Below are positions 36,756 to 48,316 of a stretch of DNA of 64,000 nucleotides, one piece after another; the first letter of the stretch is position 1; every line of letters begins with the position of its first letter. The stretch comes from Hyperoodon ampullatus (Eukaryota > Chordata > Mammalia > Artiodactyla > Ziphiidae), in assembly GCA_949752795.1 (NCBI GenBank), contig OX457056.1, positions 178,336,428 through 178,400,427 on the forward strand, written 5' to 3'. The notes under the pieces were generated by a model. The model saw only the letters and a list, made by a program, of their open reading frames with translations, did no database searches and was not told where the DNA came from. The translations under genes and the position numbers were made by a program.

Positions 36756-36996
36756 TCTATTCCTATTTTTTTTTTTTTTTTTTTTTTTTTGTGGTACGCG
36801 GGTCTCTCACTGTTGTGGCTTCTCCCATTGCGGAGCACAGGCTCCGGACGCGCAGGCTCAGCGGCCATGGCTCACAGGCCCAGCCGCTCCGCGGCATGTG
36901 GGATCTTCCCAGACCGGGGCACGAACCCGCGTCCCCTGCATCGGCAGGCGGACTCTCAACCACTGCGCCACCAGGGAAGCCCTCTATTCCTATTTT
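36756..36996 (-). mobile_element. CHR-family SINE, short form, antisense, in L1, 14-bp target-site duplication
   Basis: Body 36791-36982 with T-run tail. Perfect duplication TCTATTCCTATTTT at 36756-36769 and 36983-36996. Removing the insert restores the L1 sequence. Confidence 0.96.
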
Positions 36997-37416
36997 GTTG
37001 AGGTTTTTTTTAATCACGAACGGGTATTAGATTTTGTCAAATGCTATTGCTGTGTCTGTTGAGATAATCATTTTTCCTTTCATTCTGTTCATGTGGTGTA
37101 TGACTTTGATTTTCAGATGTTGAATCAACCCTGCATTTCTCAAATAAATCCCTCTTGGTCATGGATGGTATCCTTTTAGATGTTGCTAGATTCAAATTGC
37201 TAGTATTTTGTTGAAGATTTTTCTGTATACATTCATAACAAATACTGGTCTGTAGTTTTCTTGAGATGTCTTTGTGGTTTTGATATTATCACATAAATTG
37301 AATTGGGAAGTGTTTCATTTCTATTTTTGAGGGAGTTCGTGAAGGAGTTTTGTTAATTCTTCATTGAATGTTTTATAGAATTCACCATTGAGGTTATTTG
37401 GATCTGGGCTTTTCTT

Positions 37417-37658
37417 TGCAGTGAGTTTTTTTTGTTTTTTGTTTTTTGTTTGCGGTATGCGGGCCTCTCACTGTTGTGGCCTCTCCCGTTGCGGAGCACA
37501 GGTTCCGGACGCACAGGCTCAGTGGCCATGGCTCACGGGCCTAGCCGCTCCGCGGCATGGGGGATCTTCCCAGACTGGGGCACGAACCCATGTCCCCTGC
37601 ATCGGCAGGCGGACTCTCAACCACTGTGCCACCAGGGAAGCCCTGCAGTGAGTTTTTT
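37417..37658 (-). mobile_element. CHR-family SINE, short form, antisense, in the same L1, 15-bp target-site duplication
   Basis: Body 37452-37643. The duplication TGCAGTGAGTTTTTT lies at 37417-37431 and 37644-37658. The tail is an interrupted T/G run, so it is not a clean A tail. Confidence 0.95.
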
Positions 37659-38989
37659 GATTACTAATTTAATCTCATATATTCTGTGGATGTCTCTTTG
37701 GTTTTCTTAGTTTGTAGTGTTGCTCAAGTCTTCTGTTTCCTCGCTGACCTTCTTCCTAGTTGTTTTATCCATTAATGAGAAGGAGGTATTAAAGTCTCCA
37801 ACTTAAGTATGTCTTGTAGGGAAGGTTTGATAGCAAGAAATTCACTCAGTTTGTGTTTATCTGGGGATGTTTTAGTTTCTCTTTAATTTTAAAGGATAGT
37901 TTTGCTGGATATAGGATTCTTGGTTGATAGGCTTTCTTTTAACGTTTTTGATCCCTATGCTTTCTGATGAAAAATCAGCTTTTAATCTTATTGAGCATGT
38001 CTTCTACATAATAAATCACTTTTTTCTTGCAGTGTCAGGATTCACTTTTTCTTTGGCTTTTGACAGTTTAACTATGATGTGTCTCTCTTTTGGTTTATCA
38101 CATTTTGGAGTTTGTTGAGCTAATGATTAGAAAGCGATTTCCTTAAATGCCTTGCACCAATAAGTTTCCCAGCCTTTTGCCAAGGGGCTCTGTGTGTGTG
38201 TGTGTTCAGGGGTGCCTTCAGCAAACTGATAAGCAGATTGCAGCACTTCCTTAGCTTCATTTCCTGCTTGCTCAGAGGCTCAAGGTTAGCAAAAGGTGAG
38301 GTAAGATTAAGACCTTCTCAGGTATTTCCTTGGCTTTCACATGTGTATGGCCTTCTCTATGCCCAGGAATATGTTGGAGCTTTCCAAAGCCTCCTGTGTA
38401 CACCTCATTCCTCAGGTTTTCCTTTTAAGTTTTTTGGTCACCTTCTTGTTTGTTCCAAGTGGTATTGCCATCATAGGCAGCAGAGATTTTAAACAATTGC
38501 CACTGATTTTTTTTTTTTTTTAAACAAACGTACTAGAGATAAGGCTATTCCCGCTGAGGGAGCTCTGAATGAGGCCAAATAAAACAACTGCTGAGAATGG
38601 GCCTTTTCTGGTGAGGTGCCATTTAGGTCAAATAGTAACAATTCTCTAGAAATGGTGCTTTTTGGAGAGTTCCAGTCCCAGTTTACCTCCCATCCCACGC
38701 CCTAGAGACTGCTGCATTTCACAGCTATTGTACTTGTAAAGCTTTTGTTTTTCAAGCCAACACAGAGCTAGGAAGATAGGCAGGGAAATAGAATAAATTA
38801 AAATGTCACAGAGTTTGTTCTTCTCATGAGATTCAGCTGGTTTTTTTCAGTAAGTGCTCTTCAGTTGTTGCAAGCGATTCCAGAGCTCTGAAAAAGATGA
38901 TTTTGACAAATTTGCCAGTATTCTCAGAGCTTTTATGGAGGAGTGGATTTTTGAGATCTTTTATTCTGCCATTCTGTAAGTACTTCCTT

Positions 38990-40690
38990 CTTTTCCTTTT
39001 GTCATGGATTTTTTTTTAATTGCCTTATTTTTTAGAGCAGTTTTAGGTTTACAGAAAATTTGAGCAGAAAGTACAGGGAGTTCTCATATATTCCCTCACC
39101 TCTTATGCACAGTTTCTCTATTATTAACATCTTGCATTAGTGTGGAATATTTGTTACAATTAATGAGTCAGTGTTGATACATTATTATTAACTAAAATTC
39201 ATAGTTTATATTAGGTTTCATTTTAAATACCTTGAACCAATAAGTTGTGTGTACATTCTATGGACTTTGACAAATGCATAATGATGTATATCTACCATTA
39301 CTGTATCATACAGAATAATTCTACTGCCCTTGAAATCCCACATCCTCCATCTATTCATCCCTTTCTTCTCCTCCCTATCCCTACCCCCTGGCAACACTCC
39401 TGACAAACACTGACCTTTTTACTGTCTCCATAGCTTTGCCTTTTAAACAGAATGCCATATAGTTGGAAACAGAATGTAGCCTTTTCAGATTGGCTGTTTT
39501 TAGCAATACGTGTTTAAGGTTCCTCTGTGTCTTTCCATGGGTTTATATCACTAAAGAACAGTGATTTCTTTTTACCACTAAATAAAAGTCCATTGTATGG
39601 ATGAACTACAGTTTGTTTATCCATTCACCTACTGAAGGACTTCTTGATTGCTTCCAGATTTGGCAATTATGAATAAAGCTGCTCTAAACACTTACGTGGG
39701 TAAGTTTTCAACTCATTTTGGTAAATACCAAGAAGCACGATTGCAGGGTCATATAGTAAGGGTATGTTTAGTTTGATAAGAAACTGCCGTGGCTGTACAT
39801 TTTGCATTTCCTCCAGCAATGAGTGAGAGCTCCTGTTGATACACATCTTTCTCAGCATTTGGTGTTGTGTTGTGGATTTTAACTGTTCTAATAGGTGTGT
39901 AGTGACATCTCGTTGTTTTAATTTGCAATTCTCTAATCATATGATGTTGAGCATTTTTTCATATACTTATTTGCCATCTGTGTATCTTCTTAGTGACATG
40001 TCTGTTTAGATCTTTTGCTCATTTTTAAATTGGGTTATCTGTTTTCTTGTTGAATTTTAAGAGTTCTTTATATATTTTAGATACCAGTCCTTTATTAGAT
40101 ACATACTTTACAAATATTTTCTCCAGCCTGTGGTTTGCCTTTTCATTCTCCTAATGATGTTTTTCACAGAGCAGACGTTTTTAATTTTATGCAGTACAGC
40201 TAGTCAATCTTTTCTTTCATGTATAGTACTTTTTGTGTCATATCTAAAAACTTATTGCCAAGGTCACCTGGATTTTCTTCGTTGTTATTTTTTAGTTTTA
40301 CGTTTTACATTTAGGTCTTTGATCCATGTTTAGTTAATTTTTGTGGAAGGTGTGAATGTCTAATTGTTCTAGTACTATTTATTGAAAAGACTGTCGTCTC
40401 TCCTTTGAATTGCCATTGCTCCTTTACCATACATACGTATGGGTGTATTTTGGACCCTCTATTCTGTTCCACTGATCTGTTTTTTTGTACCACAGTCTTG
40501 ATTACTGTCACTTGATAGAGTAAATCTGTAAGTCAGATAGTGTCAGTATTCTGACTTTCTTCTTCTTCAGTATTGTATTGGTTATTCTGGGTCTTTCGCC
40601 TTTTCATATAAACTTTAGAATTATTTTGTTGCTACCCACAAAATAACTTGCTGGGATTTTAATTGAGATTATGTTGAATCTAGCATTAAA
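38990..40690 (-). mobile_element. Old L1M 3' half, antisense
   Basis: Starts at an L1M 3' UTR ('gagcagttttaggtttacagaaaatttgagcag' at 39034) and passes into the antisense ORF2 C-terminus ('gaataaagctgctctaaacac' at 39670, 'gatgttgagcattttttcatat' at 39942). Minus-strand frames 39667-39940 contain the ORF2 words IRELQIKTTRCHYTPIRT. Confidence 0.8.
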
Positions 40691-41502
40691 AAAATGTAAC
40701 CAAGAAGTTAAAAATACATATGTTTAACTTTTAATATACGATTTTTATTAATGGTGAGAAAAGAAACAAAGGTTTTGTGAAGTCAAACTGTGACTCAGAA
40801 TAGGAAATAAATAAGGAAGAAAAATCTCAATCTCTCTCTGTCTCTCTGTCTCTCATACACACATACACACACACACAATCTCCATTCACCAGTCTAACCT
40901 ATGAATCACAAATCTTAAGATTTGCACAAAAATCACACATCTTAGTAATCAAGAAGCTCTGATAGTAGTGGTGAAGAGTATAAATATAAGGATAGAGCCA
41001 TATAATTTGGGGAGATTACTTTAAAACTGCAATAAGTGATTATTAGGTGTGTGGGTTGAATATCAGGTGCTGCTACTGTATATGGATTAAGTTTGAATTG
41101 GTTTTAAAAAAGCTTATTTCTTAAAAATTCCTTTTTGTAGTTATTCTGATTGTGTTGTTTTTCTTGTTGATTTTATTGGCTGTACTTAATAGAACAATGT
41201 TAAATAATATTAATGATAGTGGGCATTTCATTCTTATGCTTCTGTAACCACTGAAATAATTTTTGCCTTCATCCATACCTGTATTCGTTCAATTCTTCAT
41301 ATCCACTAGCCGTCTTGGCCTATGATTGGCCACATAGGTTCTGCCTTTGCAAACACGCTGCCAACCTTCCAGTGTTTTGCCCAAAGCAGCTTGGAGTCTT
41401 TTGTTGCTTTCATGATCTAATTTCTCTACTAGAAGTCCATGATTGTTAAAATTTGTACAAAAGTACAAATTTATGACTGTTAACCTAACATGAGGTATTT
41501 TT
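40691..41502. other. Intron, no recognised repeat except a microsatellite
   Basis: Contains the CT/CA tract at 40828-40882 and an unexplained minus-strand open stretch at 41289-41515. Otherwise nothing recognised. Confidence 0.45.
40828..40882. repeat. CT/CA dinucleotide microsatellite
   Basis: Adjacent TCTCTCTCTGTCTCTCTGTC and ACACACATACACACACACAC tracts, a compound microsatellite. Confidence 0.88.
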
Positions 41503-42252
41503 CCAGTAATTCCTCTTTTTTTTTTTTTTAACATCTTTATTGGAGTATAATTGCTTTACAGTGGTGTGTTTGTTTCTGCTTTATAACAGAGTGAATCAGC
41601 TATACATATACATATATCCCCATATCCCCTCCCTCTTGTGTCTCCCTCTCACCCTCCCTATCCCACCCTCTAGGTGGTCACAAAGCACTGAGCTGATCTC
41701 CCTGTGCTATGCGGCTGCTTCCCACTAGCTATCTGTTTTATATTTGATAGAATGTATAAGTCCATGCCACTCTCACTTCATCCCAGCTTACCCTTCCCCC
41801 TCCCCGTGTCCTCAAGTCCATTCTCTATGGCTGCATCTTTATTCCTGTCCTGCCCCCAGGTTCTTCAGAACCTTTTTTTTTTTTTAAGATTCCATATGTA
41901 TGTGTTAGCATACGGTATTTGTTTTTCTCTTTCTGACTTACGTCACTCTGTATGACAGACTCTAGGCCCATCCACCTCACTACAAATAACTCAATTTCGT
42001 TTCTTTTTATGGCTGAGTAGTATTCCATTGTATATATGTGCCACATCTTCTTTATCCATTCATCTGTCGATGGACACTTAGGTTGCTTCCCTCTCCTGGC
42101 TATTGTAAATAGTGCTGCAATGAACATTGTGGTACATGACTCTTTTTGAATTATGGTTTTCTCAGGGTATATGCCCAGTAGTGGGATTGCTGGGTCATAT
42201 GGTAGTTCTATTTTAGTTTTTTAAGGAACCTCCATCCAGTAATTCCTCTTTT
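41503..42252 (-). mobile_element. Young 5'-truncated L1 (about 715 bp), antisense, 17-bp target-site duplication
   Basis: The T-run tail at 41520-41530 is followed by the L1 3' UTR ('acatctttattggagtataattgc') and the antisense end of ORF2. The minus frame 42127-41825 contains WHIYTMEYYSAIKRNEIELF. A perfect 17-bp duplication CCAGTAATTCCTCTTTT lies at 41503-41519 and 42236-42252. It is the same L1 type as 18492-20454. Confidence 0.97.
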
Positions 42253-42721
42253 GTCTCATGTTTTTACCTCTCATTCTGTTTCAAAGGTTCAGGTTTTCCT
42301 ATGTGAACTGCATCATCTTCTCAGAATGTGAAATTTCAAAATCTTTATTGTCTTTCATTATCTTATTTTGTTTCTTCTCCTGTTTTAACAGTGTCCTTTT
42401 ATTTTCTGAAAATAATTTCCGTTATGTATTTGCTTTCTGGTTTGTTTTTGTCTTCTTCTGCCTCTGAGCCTTCTCAATTATATTCATTTTTTCCAGCAAC
42501 CTTAAAATGGCCCTCATTGAGGTGTTATGTTATTTCCAGCTTATTGTCATATGGTTTAGCAACAAATATACACATAGATATAAAGCATTGTGTCAACATT
42601 TATCAATTGGGGAATCTAGGCGAAGGGTATATGGCATTATAGTATTCTTTTGACATTTATGTTAGAAAAAATTTTCAATGTAGAGAAGTTAGAAATTATT
42701 GATAATAATAATTCATAGTAA
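42253..42721. other. Intron, no recognised feature
   Basis: T-rich sequence. The 104-aa and 69-aa open frames here carry only T-rich, Phe/Ser-rich translation without a motif. Confidence 0.45.
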
Positions 42722-42935
42722 TAGGTTTTTATTTAACAATTATTGTAAGTCAAGCACCATTCCAAGCATTCTAACATATTATTACCTCATTTAATCCTTA
42801 TACCAACCTAATGAGATAAATACTGTTATCGCCATTTTACAGCTCAGGAAAATGAAGCATAGATAAAGTGACTTGCCCTGTGTGTTATATAGCTAGTGAG
42901 TGACAGAGCTGAGTTTTGAACTCAGATAATCTGTG
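42722..42935 (-). mobile_element. MIR SINE, antisense, well preserved
   Basis: The complement of the MIR core is clear: 'ttacctcatttaatccttat' (42782), 'gccattttacagctcaggaaaatg' (42832) and 'tagctagtgagtgacagagctgagttttgaactc' (42890). It is one of the best preserved old repeats here. Confidence 0.85.
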
Positions 42936-43754
42936 CATTAATTGAATAATATAAAAATGAATAAGTCCCTGTTTTCAGGTTATCATCAAGTTAGAGGTGA
43001 TATTTATGCAGATTTCTTTCACTTATGCTGTGAAAGAAGTTAAGCGTCGTAAAACAGTTTTAGCTAGTTAAGGGGCATCAGGACTAGGAGAAGATGTAAG
43101 TTTAGTTTTGGGTCTCACGGTGGAAGTATTTGAAATGCAGCCTAAGGCATATGAACTTTATTTGGTAGGCACTGGACAACACTGAGAACTAAAGAAACTA
43201 TGGCCCGAAGATATTAAGTATTTTTAATAGCTAGTTACTGTCAGCCAAGATATAAACTTCAGCCCTAAGCCAGAGCTGTCTCTTTTATACTATTGTGGCT
43301 TTTCTAGATGCCAGTTCTTTGTCCCCATATTCAGTTAGTGATCAAGACCTGTTGACACTTCCTTTGAAATGTTTTTAATTCGTTAGTCCCTTGCATGTGG
43401 TTCATATTTATGCCTAAACCTAATATAAGCCATTATTGTATTCCTGATTCTCATGCTGTAGACTACAGACCAGTTTTCTTCAGTCTCTTCCCTCTCTGCT
43501 TTTTCTCTTACTTACCTGGTAAAATAAAAAGTAATTTTAATTTGATTATTATCTGGAACTTTTTTAACATGACTGCTTACAGATTATAATTTTAAAGTAG
43601 TGCTTTTTCGTGTCACAGCTAGAGAATTTTAGAATCTCAGAGACGGAAGCTTAAAAAGAAAAACCAACCTAGTGGTTAAAATTCATACTTGTTACTCATT
43701 CAATAAAAACAACAACAAAAATAAAGAAACAAAAAGTTATTCCTGACAGAAAAA
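42936..43754. other. Intron, no recognised feature
   Basis: Nothing recognised beyond AT-rich sequence and an A-rich stretch at 43705-43735. Confidence 0.45.
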
Positions 43755-44150
43755 AGAAGACACAGTCTGTGTCTTCATGGAGTTTGTCATTTGGCATGGA
43801 TTACAAATGAATGCAATGTATTGCGGCAAGTACTGTGATGGGGTCCAGCAGAAGGCTCTGTAAGGACACCTGTGGAAGTACCAAGTGCTGTTTCAGGGGA
43901 TTAAGGAAACTTTCCCTGAGGAAGAGCTAACTAATTTAAATTGAAGAGGAGTTTTCATTCTCCAGATCAAGTGTGCAGTGGAGGGCAGAATGGGTAGATT
44001 GGCCAAGAGTACAGAGAGGTTGAGGACATGGGTTTGGAGATGAGGGTGATTGTCATGTGCTTTGGCAGCCTCAGGTAATTGGCTATGGATTAATAAATCA
44101 GTCTGAGGGAGGCAGGTATATTGAGGGATGAAGTTGAAGAATAAATTGTA
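43755..44150 (+). repeat. Ancient interspersed repeat (same type as 3785-4860)
   Basis: Course: 'gtgtcttcatggagtttgtcatttgg', 'tgtggaagtaccaagtgc', 'aactttccctgaggaagagc' and 'cagagaggttgaggacatgg', as in the other copies. No family name is assigned. Confidence 0.5.
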
Positions 44151-45710
44151 TTTAGGCTGTCTGTAGTCTCATAAGCCATGTATAAGAGTCTCCTTGTCCC
44201 TGAAAAACATGCACTTTTGTGCCATTTATTTTCATTTTCTTTTTCTAGAAAACTTTACCTTTCATTTCAGTCCAACTCAAACCTCGCACTTTATAGTTCA
44301 TCCCAGCTTCTTTCCTACCCAAGAAAATTTCCCAAAGTATGTCAACTTTTTCTCCAAAAACGTAACTCTTGTCTCTACTGTTCATTTGCCAGGTGGTTCT
44401 ATCTTTTTGTCTTACTATTTAAAAAAATTTTCATCACTCTGTGTATAGCTTCTCTATTTAGTTATGGATGGTAAATTCCTACTAATAATTGATCAGTACT
44501 TGAAATTTAATAATTCAACTATATTTTGAATCTGTAAAAATAAAACAATTAAATGTGAACAAATTCTTATCTATGGATCAGCAATTTAAAGGTTCTTAAA
44601 AAATCTCTTCTTTGGTTAAAAGAAAAATCAGGCCTGAAATCAAGTATGAGAAGTAGCTTCAGAGAAAAATAATCTTATGAAAACCAAGCTCATATTGAAT
44701 ATTTGAAAATTTAGAGATTTGGGAATATTTGTTAAAAGCTAGAAAATTTAATAGAAACTGTATTTCTACTTTTGAAATTTAATGCATCCATGAATTTAAC
44801 TTTAATCCTAATATGTTAAAGTAGCCATTATATTGGAGAGAATACTTTTTCATTGTATTACTTTAAATATTGAGATTTCACACATATAACAAGTTATTGT
44901 CTTGGAAACCACCTGGAATTATGTGTAATGTGAATGCAGTAATTTTTAAATTGCTATAGCTATGACTTCCAGTTAAAACATTGTGTTTTTCACGTCCATG
45001 AAACACATTATCCCTAGTTGTGTTGGGTTTTTTCCCCCTCTTATTCAGCATGTATGTTTATTGCATGAAACTAAAGGGAAGCTTAAATGTTTTTAGAGTA
45101 GATTTTTTTTAAGGTAGTTTAAGATTAGGAAATATGTGGTGTGTATAAGAGTTTGTAAAACCTTGTTTAATCTTTATTGGAAAAGATGGTTTATCAACAA
45201 TGTAAAAACAAAAGAATAACAGTGTATCTGTCTTAACTGTCTGCTGGCACTTTGAGGACATAGGAGTCCAGGGGTGTGTCCAAACTGGGAATTAATGAGG
45301 GTAGCATAGTTATGCAGCTAAAAAAGCTGTGAAGTTTTAGAGGGTAATTAAAATTAGAAGCTAAAGATCAGACTATCAGTGCAGAAAAGTAAAATAAGTA
45401 TAATTTTTTCCAGGCAAGACCTTTCCTCAGAGGTTTTTGTTTCTACTCTAGTTCCTAAGGAATAAGATGTACTTAACCAATGTGTAAACTACACAAGAGG
45501 AGGGAGTGCAGATGATAATTGTGTTAATGACAACTAGGATTGATTGAACTTTTCAGTGGAAACAAATTCAATATCTGAATTGAGTAAAAGTCAAAGGCTT
45601 TGTGATAATGATAAATGATTTATAATAATCACTGTAATAATTTTATAACCTTTCTTTCTGAAATTATATTGTATATCTTTTCCCTCCAACTTCTTTCCCT
45701 GCCTTTCCAG
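44151..45710. other. Intron upstream of third exon, no recognised feature
   Basis: About 1.5 kb of AT-rich sequence with no transposon I recognise. It ends in the strong polypyrimidine tract and acceptor of the exon at 45711. Confidence 0.5.
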
Positions 45711-45906
45711 AGCCTCTCCCTATAGAGAATCTCCTTTGGGTCATTTTGAAAGCTATGGAGGGACCCCCTTTTTCCAGGCTCAGAAGATGTTTGTAGATGT
45801 GCCAGAAAATACAGTGATACTGGATGAGATGACCCTCCGGCACATGGTTCAGGATTGCACCGCTGTAAAAACTCAGTTACTCAAACTGAAACGGCTGCTG
45901 CATCAG
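45711..45906 (+). CDS. CCSER2: CCSER2 internal coding exon, start of coiled coil (exon 3 of 3 in window)
   Basis: This 196-bp exon starts in phase 2 and ends in phase 0. It encodes a Ser/Tyr/Gly-rich lead (ASPYRESPLGHFESYGG), then FFQAQKMFVDVPENTVILDE and MTLRHMVQDCTAVKTQLLKL, ending KRLLHQ. The last 25 residues show leucine/valine heptad spacing with basic residues, as expected for the start of a coiled coil, the domain that names the family. The acceptor is strong: a tract of about 30 pyrimidines ending TTTCCAG. The donor CAG|GTTAGT is also good. No following exon could be found in the remaining 18 kb, so the next intron is longer than 18 kb or the next exon is too short to recognise by eye. 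This is the clearest protein match in the window. Confidence 0.85.
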
Positions 45907-46089
45907 GTTAGTATGTAGTTAACATTTTCAGCTCTGATAGTTTGAATTGCAAAATGGCTTGACTTTACTTTTTTTTTTAAAGTATAGTTGAATTTCTAAT
46001 GTCTACTTAGATTTGTGGAGAAATAATGGTTTAAATAATACATAATAGGAACTTCTCTGAGAGGAAAAAAATGTGTGATTTTGCATGGT

Positions 46090-46275
46090 GGTCTCAATAC
46101 AGTCCCCAGCATTTATGAGCTATGTGATATTTGGTAAACTCTCTGCTTGTTTCCTCGTTTTTATAGTACCTACATTGTAAGTTTGTTGAGAGAGTTAGAG
46201 TTAGTAGTTGTAAATTGAGTGATTTAATACCAGAAAGATAGTAGGTGTTCAGTCCTCAGTGGCTGCTACTATAAT
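46090..46275 (+). mobile_element. MIR SINE, sense, probable
   Basis: Course 'tatgagctatgtgatatttggtaaactctctgc', then 'agatagtaggtgttcagtcctcag'. Diverged. Confidence 0.6.
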
Positions 46276-46319
46276 TTCAGCTAAGTGAGAAATAAGGAAT
46301 AGCAATTTACATAATCATA

Positions 46320-46460
46320 TAATTTCACTTTTATTTGAAACCTTCAAGTTTAATCATCCCCAGTCTTCTCATTTTTTTTGGAGAAAAGCTAGATGATGTG
46401 GTTGTCCAAAGACACATGGTGAGCTGATGGTAGAACCTGGCTTCTGATTCAATAGCACTT
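46320..46460 (-). mobile_element. MIR SINE fragment, antisense, probable
   Basis: Has 'gtggttgtccaaagacacatggtgagctgatggtagaacctgg', the complement of the MIR centre and head. Diverged. Confidence 0.55.
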
Positions 46461-46900
46461 TCTTTGTTTGAACAGAGCACATACAGACAAAGTCCAATGC
46501 AAAGCAGAAAGCTAAGGAATAAAATACTCATTTTAAATCGGGAATATATTTTGTTTAGTTTTAAATCTATATTTGTATTTTGTAGACTGGGCAAGTTTAA
46601 CTTAAAATTATGGTTGAGAAAGAACAGTCTGGAATTTCTGCTCAGTTTACATTCTGAGTTACCTTCCTCAGGATTGTATATTCTAACTTCTTACGGTCAG
46701 GGACCAAGTCTTAGAATTTCCGGTGGCCATCAAAACCATCTAGCAGCCATCTAGCAACTAACCATCTAGTATCAAGATAGATACTCAGTAAAGGCTATTT
46801 GAAGTGAACTGTGGCTCCTCTGTTAGTAACTACAATTAGTGTGAATATCCTGTTAGTCATGTAAGTTGTTTTATATTACTCAATTATGGATTCTCTGGAC

Positions 46901-47260
46901 TATTCTCCATTCTTTTTTTTTTAAAATTATTTATTTATTTATATTTTTGGCTGTGTTGGATCTTTGTTGCTGCGTGCGGGCTTTCTTTAGTTGCAGTGAG
47001 CGGGGGTTACTCTTCGTTGCGGTGCGCGGGCCTCATTGTGGTGGCTTCTGTTGTTGCGGAGCATGGACTGTAGGCGTGCGGGCTTCAGTAGTTGTGGCTT
47101 ACAGGCTCTAGAGCGCAGGCTCAGTAGTTGTGGTGCATGGGCTTACTTGCTCCGCAGTTTGTGGGATCCTCCTGGATCAGGGATCAAACCGTATCCCCTG
47201 CACCAACAGGTGGATTTTTAACCACTGTGCCACCAGGGAAGTCCCTATTCTTCTCCATTC
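46901..47260 (-). mobile_element. CHR-family SINE, long form, antisense, with target-site duplication
   Basis: Body of about 330 bp from 46913 to 47245, with tail at the left. Flanks TATTCTCCATTC (46901-46912) and TATTCTTCTCCATTC (47246-47260) match apart from a 3-bp length change. Confidence 0.93.
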
Positions 47261-47987
47261 AAAAAGGTAGATATTTAACTACCTTTTGAAAAGACACTTT
47301 TCTGTGCTAAGGCCGGGAGCAAGAAAGTGGAGGATCCTTTTCGGATCTGAGGTTCTTGGACTCCTCTAGAGGCAGAAAGAGATTCAGTGATTGAAACACC
47401 CAGACATAAAGCTTACAACTTAGTTTAACTGTAACTAGGATATAGATTCTCTTCATAGTGTTTCTCTTCTTGCTGGTCCTGGGAGAAGATTTTCTGTCAG
47501 GAGCTTCAGAGACAAAAGAAAGAGAAGGTAGAAAAGGTGGTAAATAGCTAAAATATGTTAAATATCTACTTGGAGTTAGTTGTTGTACTAGCTTTACCAC
47601 ATAGCCTCTTTTGTGTCTGGGTGTATTGCCCTGAAACATGAAGCATGATTGAATATCATCTAATTAAGACCAGGCAACCTCTAATAATGAGTAAAGTGGC
47701 ATAATTCAGGAGAGAATAGGTGAATTGGTAACCAGCCATAGGTACCATAAAAATAGAAAACTGTTCTTTGAGACACTTTATGAAAAACAGTGAATATCTT
47801 AATGGCTCTTTTCTGTCATTATGGCCTCTGAAATTTTAGATAGTACACATTGATCAGATTGACTTTGTCCTTTGTTTACGCAGTGAAAACAAATTATGAG
47901 AAGAAAATTGTCTTTTTAAGACATCTTTAAAGTTTCCCAAAATGCTAATAGAAGTTAAAGGCTGAATTAGTCCAATATTTTGTATAA
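47261..47987. other. Intron, no recognised feature
   Basis: Nothing recognised. The minus-strand 110-aa open frame at 47307-47639 has no motif, and the sequence has no splice context that would support it. Confidence 0.45.
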
Positions 47988-48316
47988 TTGCCTCTTTTTT
48001 TTTTTGGCTGCATTGGGTCTTTGTTGCTGTTCACGGGCTTCCTCTAGTTGCGGTGAGTGGGGGCTACTCCTCGTGGCGGTGTGCGGGCTTCTCATTGCAG
48101 TGGCTTCTCTTTGTTGTGGGGCAGAGGCTCTAGACGCATGGGCTTCAGTAGTTGTGGCTCGCGGGCTCCATAGCGCAGGCTCAGCAGCTGTGGCACATGG
48201 GCTTAGTTGCTCCGTGGCATGTGGGATCTTCCTGGGCCAGGACTTGAACCCATGTCCCCTGCATTGGCAGGTGGATTTTCAACCACTGCGCCACCAGGAA
48301 AGTCCAGTTGCCTCTT
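47988..48316 (-). mobile_element. CHR-family SINE, long form, antisense, 9-bp target-site duplication
   Basis: Body 47997-48307 with T-run at the left. Target-site duplication TTGCCTCTT at 47988-47996 and 48308-48316. The 112-aa open frame across it is a SINE artefact. The right-hand duplication overlaps the first two bases of the inverted repeat at 48315. Confidence 0.93.

Larger units (their letters stand above)
36610..38985 (-). mobile_element. Old L1M including its 5' region, antisense, carrying two SINEs
   Basis: The sequence runs from antisense ORF2 ('gagcagacatctttgtcttctttctg' at 36638, 'gttgaatcaaccctgcatttctcaaataaatcc' at 37119) through an upstream region to an L1M 5' UTR-like end near 38985 ('gttgttgcaagcgattccagagctctg' at 38867). 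Two CHR SINEs at 36770-36982 and 37432-37643 interrupt it. Confidence 0.78.

Noticed and set aside
24655..45906. CCSER1 as the gene identity
   Set aside because: It cannot be excluded by eye, but intron sizes of 8-13 kb fit CCSER2 better than the very large introns of CCSER1; it is kept as the alternative.
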